Assembly: GCA_013360915.1 (NCBI GenBank)
Contig: JABWAT010000005.1
Span: forward strand, 93,759 to 157,758
Length of the DNA: 64,000 nucleotides
Direction of reading: 5' to 3'
Source of the DNA: Bacteroidota bacterium
Lineage (GTDB): Bacteria; Bacteroidota; JABWAT01
In this document: positions 7,464 through 16,107 of the stretch, in pieces
How the letters are laid out: each line of letters starts with the position of its first letter
Position numbering within the stretch: position 1 is the first letter of the stretch
Notes under the pieces: model-generated
Databases searched by the model: none
Told to the model about the DNA's origin: nothing
The model's input: the letters and a program-made list of their open reading frames with translations, nothing else
Made by a program: the position numbers and the translations under genes

Positions 7464-10400
7464 ATGACCCGCTTTCCCATTCCCGGCTATCTGCGTCGGT
7501 TCATTTTCCGGACTGCACTGGTAAGAACCTACCGGCTGGCAGCCTATACCCTTTTTGCGTGGCTGATCCTCATTGTTGCAGCTGTTCTCTTTCTGAACGA
7601 TCAGCTTTCCGATCTGACAGTCCGGTACACACTTGGCGGACTGGTTCTGATTTCGGGACTTGCAGGAGTGACCGCCAATCTGGTCCGGTTATTCTCCTTG
7701 CTCCATCAGGATCTGAAACACCTTTCGCCTTTGCGCCTGGAATGGCTTCTTGCCCGTTTTACCAGTGTCGGTGAGGACGACCGGTTCCGGTTTCTGAACC
7801 GGTTCTTTCTGTCCCCGGCCGACTGTCCCGATCCGCACTTTCCGTTTATCCGCCCGGCCAAACCAGATATATTCCGGTTTTTGTTACCGGGGGCTGCCCT
7901 GATCTTTCTTGCCATGCTTCCCTGGCTTGCACCTGCCGGCTGGAATGACCTCTGGTTCCCCTGGAAACCCAGCACCCATCTTTCCCGGCTGAAAATGGAT
8001 GTGATTCCCGGATCAACCGCTCTTGAACGCGGAGACAGCCTTCAGATCAGAGTCCGGTATACCGGATCCCCCGGACCACTCAATCTGCAGATCCGGTTCG
8101 AAGACGGGCAGGTTCTGACCGAGAAGAGTCCAAACAACCGCGATCTGGTCTTTATCCGACCCAACCTGCAGCAATCGGTTGTTTATTCGGTTGGGAATGC
8201 CTGGTTTCAGTCCGAAAGTTACACCATCCGTTTACTGGACCGGCCTTTTGTTTCCGGTTGGAAACTGACCGTTCATCCGCCCCGGTATACCCAGGGTCGA
8301 TCTTTTGTTCATCCCCAGTCCGATGGAAACCGGCTTCAGATACCCGAAGGAAGCCTGGTTACCCTTCAGGCCAGATTTACCGGTGATATCGATTCGGGCA
8401 TGGTGAAAGGCTGGCCCGGAAATCCGGTTTTCCGTTCAGGTGATATTTCCACCAATGCCACTTTATTTCATCCTGCACAGTTCAGGTTTCTGCTGACCGA
8501 TATTCACCATCTGTCCAACCGGGATACAGCCCGGATCGAGATCGGATTGATTCCGGATGAACCTCCGGTCATTCAGGCTGCTCCGCTGCATGCGCTCACG
8601 ACCCGGGATTTCCGGATTCCCCTGGTGGTCCGCCTTGCTGATGATTATGGACTGAACCGGCTTATTGCAGAATACCGGATCCGGTCCGTGCTCGATCTGA
8701 TGGAACCGGACTGGATCAGGCAGGACCTGCAGGTGTTTTCATCTGCCGGTCAGCAATTTTACGAGGGTTTACCCGTTTGGCAGGTTCCGGGGCAATCGGT
8801 CTTTCCCGGCGATGTGATTGAGTTCAGGCTGGGAGTCACCGACCATTATCCCCGGATTCCGGGCGGCCATCTGGTCTGGACCGATGTTTTTACCATCAAA
8901 ACACCCGGAACGGAAGAAGCCTTTGCCCAGGCCGATTCACTCAGCAACCAACTTACCGAAACCATGGAGGAACTCAGGGCCGAGGCAAAGGAACTCGAGA
9001 AAAAGGCCAAACAAGTGGCTGATGATATCAAGCGTCGGTCTGGTTCTCTCAATTTTACCGAGCAAAACCGGTTGAATGATCTGGCCAGTGAACAGAAAAA
9101 ACTCGATGAAAAAATGGAGAATCTGAAACAACAGGCCGATGATCAGTTTACTCAGCTGAATCAATCTCAGGTGCTTCCTCCCGAAACCCTTCAGAAATAT
9201 CTCGAACTTCAGAAGTTACTGGAGGAAACCGATAACACCAGACTTCGCGACATGCTGGAGCAGCTATCGAAACAGTTGAACACGCTCGACCGGCGTGATG
9301 TGATCAATGCACTGCAATCGGTTGAAATGACAGCTGAGGCCATCGACAAACAGCTCGATAAATCCATCCAGACCGTTAAACAATTGCAGCTCGAACAGAA
9401 ATTCGAAGAGTTTACCCAGAAAAGTCTCGAAACAGCCATGGAGCAACAATCCATCCGGAATGAACAGTCCAAACCTGAGGCCAACGAGGACAAACTGGCC
9501 TTGCGGCAGGACCTTCAGACCTCCCGGATCGAAGACCTTGAACGGACATTGGATGAACTGACCAAACAAGCCAGGGAATTGAAGGAATCCTCTACCCAAA
9601 CCTCAAAAATGGATCAGGCCCGGCAACAGATGAAACAACAGGACATGACCAACCTGAGCCGTCAAACCGCGGAATCCATTAAAAAGGGTGACGAAGAACA
9701 GGCAGCCGAGCAGAGCAAAAAACTTTCGGAGCAATTGCAGTCACTCAATCAGCAGGCGACCGACATTCAGAAATCGTTTAAGAAGAATCAGAACATGGTG
9801 GTTCTTGAGAAATTGCGTCGTTTGCTGACTCAGGCAACCCAATGGTCCGAACTGGCCGGACAGAAACCTCCCGCTTCTGATGTAAAAAAATGGGGAGCCT
9901 CCTTTTCTGATCAGTTGCTTCAATCATTGAAACCTTTTCAGGATTCTTCCCGTGCAATTTCAGCAATGGAACCGCAATTGGGTCTCTTACTCGACCGTGA
10001 TCTGGAATCGGCCGCCAATCAGCTGGCCAATGCCCGCGATCAGTATGTGAACAACCAGGTATCGGCAGGGGAACAAAACCGGGCCGGGGCCCGTGTCACC
10101 ATGAATGGAATGGTATACCGCCTTTTAACCATGATGAATACACAGAGTGGAAATCAGGGAGGCGCCAGTCCGGATAGTCGTGAAAAAGGGTTTTTTGAAG
10201 AAATGCGGGAATTGGCCAACCGGCAGCAACAGTTGAATCAGCAGGTTTTAAATGAGAGCGGTCAGTCTTCCAGCAGTGGTCCTGGCAAAGAAAGACTGGC
10301 TCAAATGGCCGCCCAGCAACAACTGATACGGCAGCAACTGTCAGAACTGATGAAACAATCGGGCGGGCAGCAGCAGGGCCTGTCGGGATCCATGTCAGCG

Positions 10401-10733
10401 GTGGAAAAAGAGATGGAGGCCGTTGCAGAAGATCTGATGAAGGGAATTGACAGTAAACTGGTTGAACGGCAGCAAAAGATTCTGAGCCGCATGCTCGATT
10501 CACAAAAAAGCACCATTGAGCGGGAGTTCGAGGAAAGACGGGAAAGTCAGTCGGCCAAACAGACCAACCGGATGCGCGATTTCACCTTAAAAACCGGATC
10601 GGTTTCCCCCGATCAAAGAGGAAAAATCCTGCGAAACCTGGACCGGTATCAGGAATCTTACCGGAAGCTACTCATAGATTACTACACCCTCCCTGACCTC
10701 AAACGACCCGATGCTGCTGTACCTAATCGGTAG
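7464..10733 (+). CDS. Large membrane coiled-coil protein (DUF4175-like)
   Basis: The 1089 residues have membrane segments near 24-45, 53-72 and 135-155. A beta-rich region of Ig-like character follows (about 170-480), with phrases such as DEPPVIQAAPLHALTTRDFRIPL. A very long Gln/Glu/Lys-rich helical region (about 490-1050) is predicted coiled coil. The layout matches DUF4175-type proteins that accompany DUF4159 in FCB genomes; no enzymatic motif is visible. It probably sits in the inner membrane with a large domain in the periplasm. Its last 66 bp overlap, antisense, the coding end of the lipoprotein gene at 10668. Function unknown. Confidence 0.85.
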   Translation: MTRFPIPGYLRRFIFRTALVRTYRLAAYTLFAWLILIVAAVLFLNDQLSDLTVRYTLGGLVLISGLAGVTANLVRLFSLLHQDLKHLSPLRLEWLLARFTSVGEDDRFRFLNRFFLSPADCPDPHFPFIRPAKPDIFRFLLPGAALIFLAMLPWLAPAGWNDLWFPWKPSTHLSRLKMDVIPGSTALERGDSLQIRVRYTGSPGPLNLQIRFEDGQVLTEKSPNNRDLVFIRPNLQQSVVYSVGNAWFQSESYTIRLLDRPFVSGWKLTVHPPRYTQGRSFVHPQSDGNRLQIPEGSLVTLQARFTGDIDSGMVKGWPGNPVFRSGDISTNATLFHPAQFRFLLTDIHHLSNRDTARIEIGLIPDEPPVIQAAPLHALTTRDFRIPLVVRLADDYGLNRLIAEYRIRSVLDLMEPDWIRQDLQVFSSAGQQFYEGLPVWQVPGQSVFPGDVIEFRLGVTDHYPRIPGGHLVWTDVFTIKTPGTEEAFAQADSLSNQLTETMEELRAEAKELEKKAKQVADDIKRRSGSLNFTEQNRLNDLASEQKKLDEKMENLKQQADDQFTQLNQSQVLPPETLQKYLELQKLLEETDNTRLRDMLEQLSKQLNTLDRRDVINALQSVEMTAEAIDKQLDKSIQTVKQLQLEQKFEEFTQKSLETAMEQQSIRNEQSKPEANEDKLALRQDLQTSRIEDLERTLDELTKQARELKESSTQTSKMDQARQQMKQQDMTNLSRQTAESIKKGDEEQAAEQSKKLSEQLQSLNQQATDIQKSFKKNQNMVVLEKLRRLLTQATQWSELAGQKPPASDVKKWGASFSDQLLQSLKPFQDSSRAISAMEPQLGLLLDRDLESAANQLANARDQYVNNQVSAGEQNRAGARVTMNGMVYRLLTMMNTQSGNQGGASPDSREKGFFEEMRELANRQQQLNQQVLNESGQSSSSGPGKERLAQMAAQQQLIRQQLSELMKQSGGQQQGLSGSMSAVEKEMEAVAEDLMKGIDSKLVERQQKILSRMLDSQKSTIEREFEERRESQSAKQTNRMRDFTLKTGSVSPDQRGKILRNLDRYQESYRKLLIDYYTLPDLKRPDAAVPNR

Positions 10734-11603
10734 TTTCAGGTAGTCGGCAGTCGGATACCGGTCCATCGGACAGCTGATCAGACTGGAAATTACCGCAGAA
10801 GGAAGGCCCGGCTGATGAACCAACAGGTTTGGAAGGACATAGTACTCTCCTTTTGAGATATTGGTTGGCGCCACAAATGGCACGTAAGAAGTGATCGGAA
10901 ACTGAAACAAATTGGTGTAGGTTTTTCCTGCCCCACCAAAAAAATCATCCCACCTCGAAAAGCCGTTGTTTTTTATCCGCTCCACTCCGTTCGAATTTTT
11001 CTGCAGAACCATCCCAAATGCAATCTTATTTTGCGGCGAAATGGGTATCCTGAGAGAAATCCCTTCACTGCCCTGAAGAAACCGGGCCGTCACAACCATA
11101 TTGGCGGTATCACGGTTATTAAAGACATTGTATCCGATTCCATTTTCCTTCTCGCGGAACAATTCATCTTTGATCATGATGACCGGTGGGTACATGACCG
11201 TGCTCAGTTCAACAAGTTTGGCCATGGTCCGGTTGCGTTTTAATGAACCATCGGCGGCAAGATCCTGTTGCGGAAGAGGAATCTGGCCATTAATTAATTG
11301 AACAATGGCAGAATCATACTTAAAGGTGGAATTATAAAAATAGAGTGCGTAGGATCCCGCCTGCGTTGATGTGCCACCAATGGGAATGGTCAGACGGAAT
11401 CTCCCCGACTCATCAGTCCGCGTTGAGATATCAAATCCGGTCAGATAGACATACGTGTTTTCATGGGAAGGCTCCCCTGCCAGCAGAATCTGTCCGGTCA
11501 GCGTGGTTCCATCATTCCTTGAAGAGCGGTCGCTTCCATCAAGGAAACTGTCGGTACAACCGCCTAAAAGTCCGATTAATCCGAAAACAATGATGGGTCT
11601 CAT
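10668..11603 (-). CDS. Hypothetical lipoprotein following a TonB-dependent receptor
   Basis: A 311-residue protein with a short signal peptide and lipobox LLGGC at about residue 16. A Ser/Asp-rich linker follows, then a carboxypeptidase-regulatory-like segment (about 34-100: LTGQILLAGEPSHENTYVYL) and a C-terminal region I do not recognise. Its ATG overlaps the TonB receptor stop by one base (TGATG), so it is co-translated with it. In Bacteroidota a surface lipoprotein next to a TonB-dependent receptor usually binds the imported substrate, but this is not a recognisable SusD. Its final 66 bp overlap the convergent coiled-coil protein gene. Confidence 0.8.
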   Translation of the reverse strand: MRPIIVFGLIGLLGGCTDSFLDGSDRSSRNDGTTLTGQILLAGEPSHENTYVYLTGFDISTRTDESGRFRLTIPIGGTSTQAGSYALYFYNSTFKYDSAIVQLINGQIPLPQQDLAADGSLKRNRTMAKLVELSTVMYPPVIMIKDELFREKENGIGYNVFNNRDTANMVVTARFLQGSEGISLRIPISPQNKIAFGMVLQKNSNGVERIKNNGFSRWDDFFGGAGKTYTNLFQFPITSYVPFVAPTNISKGEYYVLPNLLVHQPGLPSAVISSLISCPMDRYPTADYLKLPIRYSSIGSFEVREGVVIYE

Positions 11604-13891
11604 CAGTATTGCACCGTAAAAATGATATAAAAACGCCGGTCACGCAGAATCAGGGTTTCAAATGTTTCCGGCCTGTTCAGAATATTTCGCGCACTCAGCC
11701 CCACCGTTCCCCGGAAATCATTCCATTCGAGTTGTTTCGAGGCATGAAGATCCATGTTGTTATACGGTGGCAGTTCTATCGTCTCGAATCCGGTTCCAGC
11801 ATTTCTTACCCACGCGGTCTGTTCGTTTTCATAAAACCACCTTCCCTGAACCTGATATCCGCTCTGAGTCCAGGTAAGGGCAACGGTTTGTTTCAGATCG
11901 GACTTAAACGGAAAGGCTGCCTTTTCTGAAATATCATAAAGAGACAATCCCAAATCGACTGAAAGCCGGTTCCGGAAAAAGAAAAGGGATAAAGTCTGGT
12001 CCGTGCCGGTTATTTCAGCCAGATCCACATTATCAAACAACAGAACCGGTGAGGATGGGTCGGCCAGGTTGCGGAATTTGTTCTGGTAGTACGTTCTGAA
12101 AAAGGATGACTGCAACTGCCATCCTGAATACCGGTCGTTATCCGGATACTCCCGGGCTATCAGAAATCCAGCATCCATTCCCTGGATTTCTTCGGGTTCG
12201 AGATGGGTCACCGGGTCTTCGTCTGGTTTTTCGAATGGAAGACTGATCTGGTATAACAAGCGGGGAAATTTGACTGTCCGTCCAAAGTTCAGGTACCCTT
12301 TCATGTAGTGGTGACCACGAGCCCCCTCAAAGGAGGAAGACAATTTCAGAACACCTGCATTCCAGGTTCGGGAAAGTGATTTGTTCAGTTTGTCTTCGTT
12401 TGTTCCTTTGGTTTCCGGATCCAGATCATCCCTGACATGATCATAACGGAATGAAGCACTGATATCGGCCATGTGTATCCAGTCTGCAGGCTGTTCAAAA
12501 GGATAGCGGATAATTACAGCTGTCCCGATTCCCTGCCTGCCGATGGCTACCTTTTGACTGTAGGTCACAAAACCAGGTGGAGACTGCAGGTTGTCACTCG
12601 TCTGAAGCCAGGCTTTTTCCATCTGGAGGACCCCATCGAGAAACAACCCACCAAAAGGCCGGGTTACCGTCAGCGTTGCCTGTAACGATTGATCATCCAC
12701 CAGACGCTCCGTGACCTGATTGGCCACCTTCATTTTTTGTTCATCTGTCTGATACCAATAACCAGCCATCAGACCAACCCGATCGAACCCCAGTCCGGCC
12801 GTTTCCATTGAGAGACTTAGCAGGTTAAGCCGCGTAGCCACCACTTCACCGCTGCGCTCATTTTCATACTTGTTTGATCCGGTTTGTGTAAAAACCGACA
12901 CGTCCTTCACCACTCCATCCGGATTCTCATAACCAGCCATCCCAGAATAAACCTGATCTGAGTTCTGCAACTGGTAAACCACCTTATCAGACTCGTACTC
13001 CCGGCGATAGGCTCCCATACCGGCAGATACAGAACCATACCAGGGACCCGAGGTCCGGTGTAGCTGGAAGGTCCAGTCTCCGTTCCGTTCCGGTCCCAGC
13101 AATTGCCTGAATTTGACCGAATAATCCCGGTGCTTTCGGGGAACAATATTAATCACCCCACTGAATGCATCCGGACTGTAACTGCTTGTCAGTGCTCCTT
13201 TTATGATTTCGAGCTGTTCCACATCCGCAAGGTCAATGGTTGAAACATCGGCCTGCCAGGTGAGATTGCCATTCAGACGCAAGCCATGATGAATAATCGT
13301 CACGTCATCCGGATTGCCACCACGAAGACTGATGGTTTTTCTGCCGCTGACCAGTTCCGTGGTCTGGATGGAATGATCGGTCGAAAGAATATCGCCGGTA
13401 TCGAGAAATCCTTTCACTTCAAACTGACGGACGGGCATAACCGCAATGGCAAGTGGGATGTCCTTCACGGTAAGTCCCGATTCGCGTCGTCCCACCACCT
13501 CTACTTCATTGAACTGAATCAGTCTTGACCGCAGATCCACATCCGGATTCTGAAGCAGGGCTCCGATGGTGACCGTTTTCTTCTCGTACCCGATGTGGCT
13601 TAAGACCACCGACAGGCTGGTATCGGCCGTCTGAAGCTGAAGCACATACTTTCCATAGATATCACTTACCGTACCCACCCCGAGTGCCGGTACATAGAAA
13701 TTCACGTAGGGAATCAACGTTCGCTGGTTAACATCGCGGCATTTCCCCTCCAGTATCAGCGACTGACCGTGTGAAACAGACACCATGAACAGTCCAAGCA
13801 CCATCCATCCGGCCTGCCTTCCAATCCGCAACCACGAAACATGAATGAATTTTAATTTCAAAAGATTGACTCCCAATGTGGAATTACTCAA
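11603..13891 (-). CDS. TonB-dependent outer-membrane receptor with carboxypeptidase-like domain
   Basis: About 762 residues. Order: signal peptide (ends near VSHGQS), carboxypeptidase-regulatory-like domain (about 46-125: GKCRDVNQRTLIPYVNFYV), plug domain (about 140-255, with VSGRKTISLRGGNPDDVTI and GALTSSYSPDAFSGVINIVPR), then the beta-barrel ending in an aromatic residue (FTVQY). It should import a ligand energised by TonB/ExbBD. No substrate can be read from sequence. The start is uncertain: the ORF opens with TTG at 13891, and further TTG codons and ATG 13804 are possible. The ECF sigma gene diverges 44 bp away, which suggests joint regulation. The lipoprotein gene follows directly. Confidence 0.88.
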   Translation of the reverse strand: MSNSTLGVNLLKLKFIHVSWLRIGRQAGWMVLGLFMVSVSHGQSLILEGKCRDVNQRTLIPYVNFYVPALGVGTVSDIYGKYVLQLQTADTSLSVVLSHIGYEKKTVTIGALLQNPDVDLRSRLIQFNEVEVVGRRESGLTVKDIPLAIAVMPVRQFEVKGFLDTGDILSTDHSIQTTELVSGRKTISLRGGNPDDVTIIHHGLRLNGNLTWQADVSTIDLADVEQLEIIKGALTSSYSPDAFSGVINIVPRKHRDYSVKFRQLLGPERNGDWTFQLHRTSGPWYGSVSAGMGAYRREYESDKVVYQLQNSDQVYSGMAGYENPDGVVKDVSVFTQTGSNKYENERSGEVVATRLNLLSLSMETAGLGFDRVGLMAGYWYQTDEQKMKVANQVTERLVDDQSLQATLTVTRPFGGLFLDGVLQMEKAWLQTSDNLQSPPGFVTYSQKVAIGRQGIGTAVIIRYPFEQPADWIHMADISASFRYDHVRDDLDPETKGTNEDKLNKSLSRTWNAGVLKLSSSFEGARGHHYMKGYLNFGRTVKFPRLLYQISLPFEKPDEDPVTHLEPEEIQGMDAGFLIAREYPDNDRYSGWQLQSSFFRTYYQNKFRNLADPSSPVLLFDNVDLAEITGTDQTLSLFFFRNRLSVDLGLSLYDISEKAAFPFKSDLKQTVALTWTQSGYQVQGRWFYENEQTAWVRNAGTGFETIELPPYNNMDLHASKQLEWNDFRGTVGLSARNILNRPETFETLILRDRRFYIIFTVQY

Positions 13892-13896
13892 CTTTG
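13865..13896 (+). promoter_or_regulatory. Putative promoter of the ECF sigma gene
   Basis: ATTG (13865-13868), 20 bp, CAACTTTG (13889-13896): one mismatch in each box relative to TTTG / TAnnTTTG. It overlaps the start of the divergent TonB receptor gene. Confidence 0.4.
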
Positions 13897-13902
13897 TTAT
13901 GA

Positions 13903-13929
13903 ACGATTTGCACGATTTAGACGATAAGG
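13903..13929 (+). repeat. Three 9-bp tandem direct repeats before the sigma gene
   Basis: ACGATTTGC, ACGATTTAG and ACGATAAGG follow one another at exact 9-bp steps. They lie in the 44-bp gap between the receptor and sigma genes and could be an operator or part of a short leader ORF (13899-13967). Confidence 0.5.
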
Positions 13930-13935
13930 ACTTTT

Positions 13936-14526
13936 ATGGCACCGCTTCTGAAATCAATGATGATTGAAAAGGCCGACAATCCGCATCTTGAGTTTGAACG
14001 CGAAATCAGGCCACACCTTTCAGTTTTGTACAATTATTCCCTTCGGATGACTGGCAATCCTGAAGACGCAGAAGATCTGGTTCAGGAATCCCTGATGAAA
14101 GCATTCCGCTTTTTTCACTCCTTCGAAAAGGGAACAAACTGCAAGGCGTGGTTGTTCAGAATTACGAAAAATACGTTCATTAATCAATATCGTAAGACCA
14201 GCAAGGAACCTGGTAAGGTTGATTATGACGAGATCAAGGAATTTTTCAACTCGGTAAAAGATGACCGGTTCGAAATGCTTGATCTGGAAAATGAATTGTA
14301 CAGTGATCTGCTGGATGACACGCTCACCCGTGCACTTCAGCAGCTTCCGCCCGATTTCAGAACTGTGGTTATTCTCTGTGACCTCCAGAGCATGACCTAC
14401 GAGGAAATCGCTGATATGATCGGTTGCCCGGTTGGGACCGTTCGCAGCCGTCTTCACAGAGGGCGTCATCTGCTCAAAACGATTTTAAGTGACTATGCTG
14501 CATCGCGGGGATTTCATGCAGCGTGA
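13936..14526 (+). CDS. ECF-family RNA polymerase sigma factor
   Basis: A 196-residue sigma factor with region 2 (about 30-95: LSVLYNYSLRMTGNPEDAEDLVQE, then KAFRFFHSFEKGTNCKAWL) and region 4 (about 130-185: LQQLPPDFRTVVILCDLQSMTYEEIADMI, with the helix-turn-helix VGTVRSRLHRGR). The GTNxKAWLFRI stretch resembles the SigR/SigH-like ECF groups that pair with zinc-binding anti-sigma factors, and such a gene follows. AAGGA at 13926-13930 stands 5 bp before ATG 13936. A second possible start is ATG 13957/13960. It diverges from the TonB receptor and may control it. Confidence 0.93.
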   Translation: MAPLLKSMMIEKADNPHLEFEREIRPHLSVLYNYSLRMTGNPEDAEDLVQESLMKAFRFFHSFEKGTNCKAWLFRITKNTFINQYRKTSKEPGKVDYDEIKEFFNSVKDDRFEMLDLENELYSDLLDDTLTRALQQLPPDFRTVVILCDLQSMTYEEIADMIGCPVGTVRSRLHRGRHLLKTILSDYAASRGFHAA

Positions 14527-14538
14527 AAGGACATTGCC

Positions 14539-14910
14539 ATCAGCCAGTTTCACCACTCTTCACTTTCCTGCCGGGAGGCACTTGACCTGATTACTCCCGG
14601 AGTGGATAACCGGCTTGGTAAGGATGAATGGAATGCCTTACAGGCCCATCTGATGGTTTGTCCCCCTTGTCAGGCCGCTTGGGAAGAAGAGGAACAGGTT
14701 AAAAAAGTTCTGAAAACCTGGTGCAAGCCAAAACCCGTCCCGGCCTCACTCGAGGCCTCCATTCATCAATGGCTGAACGATCCCTCCGTTACACAAAACA
14801 GCGAACAGGCCGACTGTGCCCAGTTCCGTGACACCATGAAAACCAGGCTGATGTGGGTAGGAGCCATCCTACTGACGTTGATTCTCATTCTCCAGTTTTT
14901 TCCGGACTGA
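14539..14910 (+). CDS. Zinc-binding (ZAS-type) membrane anti-sigma factor, start codon unclear
   Basis: The protein carries the ZAS signature CREALDLITP...QAHLMVCPPC (one Cys, then HxxxCxxC), a linker, and a C-terminal membrane helix (about 20 hydrophobic residues before FFPD). It should bind and silence the sigma factor encoded just upstream. The first canonical start is GTG 14602, but that lies after the first zinc-ligand Cys (TGC at 14569). The reading frame is open back to the sigma stop at 14524, with only ATT 14533 and ATC 14539 as possible initiators. AAAGGA at 14526-14531 sits 7 bp before the ATC, which is why 14539 is given. A sequencing error turning ATG into ATC would also explain it. 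Confidence 0.75.
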   Translation: MSQFHHSSLSCREALDLITPGVDNRLGKDEWNALQAHLMVCPPCQAAWEEEEQVKKVLKTWCKPKPVPASLEASIHQWLNDPSVTQNSEQADCAQFRDTMKTRLMWVGAILLTLILILQFFPD

Positions 14911-16090
14911 TCGTCAGCACCAACCGGATGGTGGTCCCGATTCCTTCTGCTGTCTGAAACACCGAAATTTTCCCACCGTGATAGGTTTCAATGATCCGGC
15001 GCGTGAGGCTGAGTCCCATTCCCCATCCTCGTGGTTTTGTTGTAAACCCTGGCCTGAAAATGTTTCGGGCCTGCTGCCTGCTCATCCCCTTCCCATTGTC
15101 GGTCACATCAATTATGGCACGGTTCTGATCGGCCATCAGATTGATCTGTATCCGTGAAGCACCGGCATCTGCAGCGTTCTTAAGGACATTTTCAAGAGCC
15201 CACTGAAACAGCAGACGATTGACCCTGACCACCGGAGAGGTCTGACCGCTGATCTCAAGAATCACTCCCCCTTCAGCAGATTTCGGCAGCCGTTTTTGCA
15301 GATAGGCCACTGCCATCCGGATTTCATCCATTAATGGAACAGGGGTCAGAACCGGTTTACTGCCGATTTTGGAAAACCGGTCGGTAACCATCAGCAACCG
15401 ATCGATATCGGTTTGCATATCCTTTAGAACCTGGTTGGCTTCTTCGGTTTTCAGAGAGCCCTTCAGCACCTCCATCCAGGCTAATAATCCCGAGAGCGGT
15501 GTGCCGAGCTGGTGAGCCGTCTCCTTGCTCATGCCAACCCATACAGAACTCTGCTCCTGTTTACGGATAAGACTGAATGCCAGATAGCCAAGTAAGATGA
15601 GAATGGTCACCGAGGTAATCTGAACGTAAGGGAACCAGATCAGTTCCTCAACCAGGTCAGAATGGCCGAAGTGAATCCGTTGAAGAATCACCACAGAATC
15701 CAGTTTAACATCAATGGGCGGATTGATTTTATCGAATCGGACGATCAGGTCCCGCAGGTACTGATCGGACTGAAGTGAATCAAGAGTCGCAGGTACGGTT
15801 ATATTCCGGTAAAAACCAGGGATCGGGTCATTTTCTGCGGTGGTAACAATGATGGGGAAATCGATGGTCGACACGATTTCTTCGAAGATGAAGGTCAGGT
15901 CAGTGGTTCCGGACTGATCGGACACCAGATTTTCAAGTGCCCGGGCCCAGATGCCGGCCACCTGCCGCTGTCTTTTTTCAAGCTGGTTCACCAGCGAGGA
16001 GGTGTACCAAACCGTGGCAAGGGCAAACCCGATGGCAACAACCACCAGGCCGGCTTTGATCAGTGATGAGTAGCGGAGAATGGTCCGCAT
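14885..16090 (-). CDS. Sensor histidine kinase
   Basis: A 401-residue membrane kinase: TM1 (about 13-30), a periplasmic segment of about 125 residues, TM2 (about 156-175), a dimerisation/phospho-acceptor domain with His193 in KETAHQLGTPLSGL, and a HATPase_c domain with N box ENVLKNAADAG, DNGKGM and FRPGFTTKPRGWGMGLSL. All ATP-binding boxes look intact. The HQLGTPLSG type of H box is common in FCB kinases. There is no adjacent response regulator. It lies 17 bp after purA and is probably co-transcribed with it. Its end overlaps the convergent anti-sigma gene by 26 bp. Confidence 0.9.
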   Translation of the reverse strand: MRTILRYSSLIKAGLVVVAIGFALATVWYTSSLVNQLEKRQRQVAGIWARALENLVSDQSGTTDLTFIFEEIVSTIDFPIIVTTAENDPIPGFYRNITVPATLDSLQSDQYLRDLIVRFDKINPPIDVKLDSVVILQRIHFGHSDLVEELIWFPYVQITSVTILILLGYLAFSLIRKQEQSSVWVGMSKETAHQLGTPLSGLLAWMEVLKGSLKTEEANQVLKDMQTDIDRLLMVTDRFSKIGSKPVLTPVPLMDEIRMAVAYLQKRLPKSAEGGVILEISGQTSPVVRVNRLLFQWALENVLKNAADAGASRIQINLMADQNRAIIDVTDNGKGMSRQQARNIFRPGFTTKPRGWGMGLSLTRRIIETYHGGKISVFQTAEGIGTTIRLVLTISPEKTGE

Positions 16091-16107
16091 GAAACCGGCT
16101 GGCCTTC

